Positions 6,790 through 10,391 of a stretch of 10,391 nucleotides of DNA are shown one piece after another. The notes under the pieces are model-generated. The model ran no database searches and was not told the DNA's origin. It saw only the letters and a list, made by a program, of their open reading frames with translations. This DNA is from Chloroflexota bacterium (GTDB lineage: Bacteria; Chloroflexota; Anaerolineae; 4572-78; J111). The position numbers and the translations under genes were made by a program. The stretch is taken from positions 1-10,391 of the forward strand of contig RFJF01000597.1 in assembly GCA_003695455.1 (NCBI GenBank), given 5' to 3'. Each line of letters starts with the position of its first letter. Within the stretch, counting starts at the first letter, position 1.

Positions 6790-7167
6790 TTGGCATCGAA
6801 TGGAGACGACTTCACCGCTCGCTTAATGGATGATATGGACCCGGTGCTACTTGATTTTGTGAAAACCAGGGTCAACTCTTTTATTAAGTGGGACCTGGTG
6901 CGCTTTTTTCACGAAAACCCCAACACAGCCGACTCTGTAGAAAACATTGCACATTACGCGGGCAGAAATGCAAGCGCCGTTGCCCCGGAGTTAGAAGACC
7001 TAGTTAATAGCGGAATTATGGAAAAACGTATGCAAGGTGATACGCCAATTTATTCACTGACCCAAAACGAGGATATGCGCAAGCTGATTGATGAATTTAT
7101 TACCGCCTGTGAAGACAGACACTTTAGGGTCAAAGCGGTTTATCACATTATCAGGGGGATGCGCTAA
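6790..7167 (+). CDS. Winged-helix-like protein partnered with a KaiC-like ATPase
   Basis: This acidic, mostly helical 125-residue protein has a central segment (about 33-96) that reads like a winged helix-turn-helix: KWDLVRFFHENPNTADSVE, then NIAHYAGRNASAVAPELEDL as candidate helices 2-3, then VNSGIMEKRMQGDTPIYSLT as the beta hairpin wing. The C-terminal helix (about 97-125) could serve for dimerisation or for binding the ATPase. It may bind DNA or may have become a protein-interaction adaptor; the recognition helix is not strongly basic. The start is TTG 6790, fixed by an excellent Shine-Dalgarno AAAGGAGGG (6773-6781) eight bases upstream. Its stop overlaps the next start by one base (TAATG), implying translational coupling and a functional partnership with the KaiC-like protein. 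The family name is not known to me. Confidence 0.8.
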   Translation: MASNGDDFTARLMDDMDPVLLDFVKTRVNSFIKWDLVRFFHENPNTADSVENIAHYAGRNASAVAPELEDLVNSGIMEKRMQGDTPIYSLTQNEDMRKLIDEFITACEDRHFRVKAVYHIIRGMR

Positions 7168-7925
7168 TGGAACGGGTAAAAACAGGTATCAGCGGCTTGG
7201 ATGAAATGCTGGGCGGCGGCTTTTTGCCGGAAACAGCCAACCTGGTAGAAGGCGCGCCCGGCACCGGAAAAACCACACTTGGTATGCAATTTATTTACAA
7301 CGGCATTGTACAACACAACGAGCCGGGGCTGATTATTACGTTTGAAGAATTTCCAAAGCAATATTATCACGATGCCGCTAATTTTGGCTGGGACCTGGTG
7401 GACCTGGAAAAAAAGGGACTGCTGAAAGTAATCATGACCAGCCCCGAAGTGAGCCGGCAAGGTGTGCAAAGCGTCGGTGGGCTAATTAGCGAGTATATTC
7501 ACTCAATGGGCGCACGGCGCATTGTTGTTGACAGTATTACCCATTTTGCGCGCCTCACGCAAGACCCCATTCAACTGCGCAGCCTTGAATTTGATTTTAT
7601 CAACGCCCTCAAACGTGAACAACTCACCTGCCTGTTCACCCGTGAAAGTCCGGTACTCATGGGCGAAGCCACAGAAGACTCCGGAATTGGCTTCATTGTT
7701 GACTCTTACCTGGTAATGCGCTATGTTGAAATAGAATCTGCCATTAAAAAAGCATTGTTTGTGCTGAAAATGCGGGGCAGCAACCATGCCAAAGACATTC
7801 GGCAATACAACATCACCGCCACCGGAATCGAAGTCCAATCCAGGTTTGAGGGTCAGGAAGGTATTTTAAGCGGCAACCCCCGCCGAATGGCAGACTCCTT
7901 TGTAGAAGCCTTTGTAAAACGCTAA
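7167..7925 (+). CDS. Single-domain KaiC-like RecA-superfamily ATPase
   Basis: This 252-residue protein is one KaiC domain instead of the two (CI and CII) of cyanobacterial KaiC. It begins with the family opening RVKTGISGLDEMLGGGF. Walker A is GAPGTGKT (29-36), ITFEEFP carries the catalytic Glu pair (60-61), FGWDL lies at 73-77, and Walker B is RRIVVD (117-122). The C-terminal part, YVEI..KMRGSNHAKDIRQYNIT..GIEV..GILSGNP, follows the KaiC CII pattern, including Lys201-Met202-Arg203, which in KaiC contact ATP of the neighbouring subunit. ATP-dependent ring (probably hexamer) formation is therefore expected. Aligned by eye, the CII phosphosites Thr426, Ser431 and Thr432 correspond to Glu170, Gly175 and Phe176, so KaiC-type autophosphorylation is unlikely. 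No kaiA or kaiB lies nearby. The start codon overlaps the stop of the winged-helix gene. The role is probably signalling; the specific output is unknown. Confidence 0.9.
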   Translation: MERVKTGISGLDEMLGGGFLPETANLVEGAPGTGKTTLGMQFIYNGIVQHNEPGLIITFEEFPKQYYHDAANFGWDLVDLEKKGLLKVIMTSPEVSRQGVQSVGGLISEYIHSMGARRIVVDSITHFARLTQDPIQLRSLEFDFINALKREQLTCLFTRESPVLMGEATEDSGIGFIVDSYLVMRYVEIESAIKKALFVLKMRGSNHAKDIRQYNITATGIEVQSRFEGQEGILSGNPRRMADSFVEAFVKR

Positions 7926-7951
7926 TTTAACCATCTACCCAGTTACAGAAA

Positions 7952-8248
7952 TTGATAACCCTGATCAGCAGTCTGCTAACCCTCTATGCCTGGGTTGTAA
8001 TTTGCCTACTCTTATATTTTTTGTTTTTAATTGCCCGATTCTTTCAGCAAAAATCAGGGCGAAAATCCGGCTACGCCCTGTTTTTGGTTTCTGCCGGATT
8101 ATTTGTGGCAGCCGCAGTAAAATACATGTGGGCGGCGCCGGCCATTACCGGAGACTTTTTGGCTGATCTTCTTCGCTTTCTGGCCGGAGCCATTTTGATT
8201 GTAACGGGCTATTTCTTACTGGCCCTGATGATTGGTAAATCCTCCTGA
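7952..8248 (+). CDS. Small three-helix membrane protein of the KaiC-like cassette
   Basis: The 98-residue product has three hydrophobic segments, about 5-30, 40-60 and 72-95. A basic loop QQKSGRKSG (32-40) lies between the first two and should be cytoplasmic, which puts the N-terminus outside. There is no signal peptide cleavage site, no catalytic motif and no family that I recognise. The only usable start is TTG 7952, because an in-frame stop lies at 7928 and the first ATG is deep in the second helix. No good Shine-Dalgarno is visible, so translation may depend on the upstream gene, whose stop is 26 bases away. The next membrane gene follows after 9 bases. Position in the cassette suggests a membrane partner of the KaiC-like ATPase; this is inference. 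Confidence 0.72.
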   Translation: MITLISSLLTLYAWVVICLLLYFLFLIARFFQQKSGRKSGYALFLVSAGLFVAAAVKYMWAAPAITGDFLADLLRFLAGAILIVTGYFLLALMIGKSS

Positions 8249-8257
8249 GGAAAAAGT

Positions 8258-8569
8258 ATGCAATTTTTGGGCGCAGTGGGTACGCTGGCCGTTATTTACC
8301 TTTTTTACATTCTGGCTCGCTTATCAGAACGATTAGGCTCGGTAGAAAGAATGCCGCCTATCTATCGCTACTATTATGTAGCTGCAATCTTTCTGGCAAT
8401 GGCCCTGGTCACCCAATTTTTTGCGGCCCAGGCCACCACCTCTCCCTCCAGTTTCCTCACCGACACAATTTTGTTACTGGGGCATCATCTGCCGCTGGCA
8501 ATTGGCGCAACCATTGGTCTGGTTGTAACCTGGCGTTACTGGAGCTGGCTGGTACTGAACAAAAAGTAA
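8258..8569 (+). CDS. Second small three-helix membrane protein of the cassette
   Basis: The 103-residue product has hydrophobic segments at about 3-20, 40-57 and 69-95, ending WSWLVLNKK. The loop between helices one and two, RLSERLGSVERMPPIYRYYY (21-40), is charged and tyrosine-rich, should face the cytoplasm, and is the most distinctive part, so it is the best candidate for a binding surface. Overall topology matches the preceding gene, but I see no clear sequence identity between them. ATG 8258 follows a GAGGAAAAA stretch that can act as ribosome binding site. The 9-base gap to the previous gene and 22-base gap to the next support one transcript. The family is not recognised. Confidence 0.78.
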   Translation: MQFLGAVGTLAVIYLFYILARLSERLGSVERMPPIYRYYYVAAIFLAMALVTQFFAAQATTSPSSFLTDTILLLGHHLPLAIGATIGLVVTWRYWSWLVLNKK

Positions 8570-8591
8570 CTGCTGCCGTGACCGCTGTTTT

Positions 8592-9674
8592 ATGACAAAA
8601 TCCATGCACAACCGACGCAAGCGCAACTTAAGAGCCGCGCTATTCAATATGCCCAAAATTGACCTCCACCGCCATCTGGAGGGTAGTCTGCGGCTTTCAA
8701 CCCTGGCCGATATTGCCCGCCAACACGGGGTTGACCTACCCAGCATGAGTTTGGAAGAATTGCGCCCCTACGTACAGGTGGTTGATGACCCCCCGGATTT
8801 TTTGAGCTTTCTGGCTAAATTCAAACTGCTGCGGCGCTTTTACTCCAGCCGCGAAGCAGTTGAACGCATAGCCTACGAGGCCGTGGCCGATGCTGCCGAA
8901 GACAATGTTCGCTACCTTGAATTACGGTTTAGCCCCGTGGCGCTGGCCCTTAACCAGGGGTTTAGTTTTGAAGATGTGGTCAACTGGGTGATTCTGGCCG
9001 TCAACCGCGCCCAGGCCGAACACAACATTCAGGTGCGGCTGATTGTGCTAACCAACCGGCACGAACCTCACTACGCCCCTCAACTGGCAGACATTGCCAT
9101 TGCAAAAAAAGATGAAGGCATTGTGGGGCTTGACCTGGCCGGCGATGAGGTGAACTTTCCTGAATTGGACCCGTTTGTTGAGCCTTTTGAGAAGGCCCGC
9201 CTGCACGGGCTGCACATCACCGCCCACGCCGCCGAAGCCGGCCCGGCCGAAAACGCCCGCGCCGTCATTGAAAAACTGGGCGCCGAGCGCATTGGGCACG
9301 GCGTACGCATCAGAGAAAACATTGCCGTGATGGATATGGTCAACCGCCGGCAGGTTACGCTGGAAGTTTGCCCCACCAGCAATTTGCAAACCGGAACCAT
9401 TCACAAACTGGGGCAGCACCCGCTGTTTGCCTTTCACCAGATTGGCATCCCGGTAACCATCAACACCGACGACCCCTCTATTTCAAACACCACCCTCACC
9501 GACGAATATGTGATGGCAAACAACGGCGCCGGCGTGCCGTTCAGCGCCCTGTGTGACATGGTGGTCAATGCCGCCCGGGCCGCATTTCTGCCGGAAACAG
9601 AAAAAGCCAAACTGGTCGAATGGTTTACCCAGGCTATGAACCAGTACAAAGCCCGTTACGCCGCCCAAAATTAA
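8592..9674 (+). CDS. add: Adenosine deaminase
   Basis: This zinc enzyme of the amidohydrolase superfamily hydrolyses adenosine and deoxyadenosine to inosine and deoxyinosine plus ammonia in purine salvage. All key residues of the family are visible in the 360-residue product: zinc ligands His26 and His28 in KIDLHRHLEGSLR, His212 in HAAEAGP and Asp293 in NTDDPSIS; catalytic Glu215; His236 in RIGHGVR; and the substrate-loop motif GLDLAGDE (179-186). EVCPTSNLQTG (258-268) is also typical. Spacing matches the mammalian and bacterial enzymes. The first 19 residues are a basic extension; starts at 8604 or 8649 (the Met just before PKIDLH) are also possible, and none has a good Shine-Dalgarno. The related adenine or 6-aminofutalosine deaminases are less likely but cannot be excluded without an alignment. 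It sits 22 bases after the membrane gene. Confidence 0.92.
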   Translation: MTKSMHNRRKRNLRAALFNMPKIDLHRHLEGSLRLSTLADIARQHGVDLPSMSLEELRPYVQVVDDPPDFLSFLAKFKLLRRFYSSREAVERIAYEAVADAAEDNVRYLELRFSPVALALNQGFSFEDVVNWVILAVNRAQAEHNIQVRLIVLTNRHEPHYAPQLADIAIAKKDEGIVGLDLAGDEVNFPELDPFVEPFEKARLHGLHITAHAAEAGPAENARAVIEKLGAERIGHGVRIRENIAVMDMVNRRQVTLEVCPTSNLQTGTIHKLGQHPLFAFHQIGIPVTINTDDPSISNTTLTDEYVMANNGAGVPFSALCDMVVNAARAAFLPETEKAKLVEWFTQAMNQYKARYAAQN

Positions 9675-9694
9675 ACACCCCACCGAGGAATCCT

Positions 9695-10391
9695 GTGCCC
9701 TTTCTGCAAAATTTAGAGTTTCACATTCTCAGCGATGGTATTTTTATGGCCGATGGCGGCGGCGCATTTGGTTTGGTGCCCCGCATAATGTGGGAAAAAC
9801 TACTGCCCCCGGACAATTTGAACCGGGTTCCGTTTGGGCTGAACTGCCTGCTCATCCGGTCTGATGGGAAAAATATTCTGGTAGATACCGGCTACGGAGA
9901 CAAACTCGGCCCCAAACTGGTGCAGCTTTTGGGGTTGCAGCGCCCAAACGGGGGGCTGGTTGAAGACCTGGCCCGGCACGGAGTGAGGCCGGAAGACGTT
10001 GATATTGTCATCAACACGCATTTGCACTCCGATCACTGCGGCGGCAACACCCGGCTGGAAAACGGAAACCCCGTGCCCACTTTTCCCAACGCGCAGTACG
10101 TGGTGCAGCGGCTGGAATGGGCCGATGCCATTGCCCCCAACGAACGTACCCGCGCCACTTACCTGCCAGATAACTACGCGCCGCTGCACCAAAGCGGCCA
10201 ACTCAGGCTGATTAGCGGCAACACCGTCATCACCCCCCAGGTCAGAACCGCCGTTACCCGGGGACACACGCGGGCGCATCAGGTTGTCATTTTGGAAGAC
10301 GGCAACCAAACCGCCGTTTTTGTGGCCGATATGAGTACCCTGCACTACCACCTTCAGCGGCTGGCCTGGGTTACCGGGTACGATGTGGAAC
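9695..10391 (+). CDS. Metallo-beta-lactamase-fold hydrolase (partial, 3' end outside window)
   Basis: The reading frame stays open to the window end, giving 232 residues so far. It has the metal-binding signature of the superfamily: INTHLHSDHCGG with His109, His111, Asp113 and His114; GHTRAH with His191; and VADM with Asp212. ILVDTGYG (61-68) is also characteristic. The final His expected further on lies beyond the window. Overall it resembles the soluble two-metal hydrolases that include lactonases and other MBL enzymes, but the substrate is not predictable from this motif set. No signal peptide is seen, so a cytoplasmic location is likely. The start is GTG 9695, chosen for GAGGAA at 9685-9690; a later in-frame ATG at 9746 would remove the first beta strand. 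It follows the deaminase by 20 bases and is probably co-transcribed with it. Confidence 0.88.
   Translation, partial: MPFLQNLEFHILSDGIFMADGGGAFGLVPRIMWEKLLPPDNLNRVPFGLNCLLIRSDGKNILVDTGYGDKLGPKLVQLLGLQRPNGGLVEDLARHGVRPEDVDIVINTHLHSDHCGGNTRLENGNPVPTFPNAQYVVQRLEWADAIAPNERTRATYLPDNYAPLHQSGQLRLISGNTVITPQVRTAVTRGHTRAHQVVILEDGNQTAVFVADMSTLHYHLQRLAWVTGYDVE

Noticed and set aside
7167..7925. True circadian clock kaiC
   Set aside because: Only one KaiC domain, no kaiA or kaiB nearby, and the autophosphorylation positions are not Ser/Thr; it is called KaiC-like only.
1..10391. CRISPR array, tRNA, rRNA, transposase or phage genes
   Set aside because: No regularly spaced direct repeats with unique spacers, no tRNA or rRNA-like sequence and no transposase or integrase motifs were seen on either strand.

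Overview
The window looks like a bacterial chromosome segment, most plausibly from a Chloroflexota (Anaerolineae-like) organism. The reasons are a moderately high GC content, a long SecA with a helical N-terminal insertion, a single-domain KaiC-like gene with small membrane partners, and short dispersed repeats in the intergenic gaps. This placement is an inference from style, not from a marker gene. Every credible gene is on the + strand.

Layout. Bases 1-218 hold no convincing gene but contain a 9-bp triple repeat and a 108-bp element with imperfect inverted ends. A small lipoprotein of unknown role follows (219-656), then an intrinsic terminator (740-775) that runs directly into a strong extended -10 promoter (774-802). 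That promoter drives a leader with a terminator-like hairpin and a GT4 glycosyltransferase (881-1996). A repeat-filled gap (1997-2071) separates it from a second GT4-type glycosyltransferase (2072-3289). The two probably serve cell-surface polysaccharide or glycolipid synthesis. secA (3399-6515) has its own promoter and a long terminator hairpin (6531-6570).

From 6571 onward the base composition becomes visibly more AT-rich. A promoter and a leader of about 135 nt precede a tightly packed cassette: a winged-helix-like protein (6790-7167), a single-domain KaiC-like ATPase whose start codon overlaps the previous stop (7167-7925), and two three-helix membrane proteins (7952-8248 and 8258-8569). 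An adenosine deaminase (8592-9674) and a metallo-beta-lactamase-fold hydrolase (from 9695, cut by the window end) follow with gaps of only about 20 nt, so all six may be co-transcribed.

The KaiC-like cassette is the best candidate for an under-described system. The ATPase keeps the Walker A, catalytic Glu pair and Lys-Met-Arg motifs of KaiC, but the positions equivalent to the KaiC autophosphorylation residues are Glu, Gly and Phe. It is therefore probably not a phosphorylation clock. A nucleotide-switched link between a winged-helix protein and the membrane is a reasonable hypothesis.
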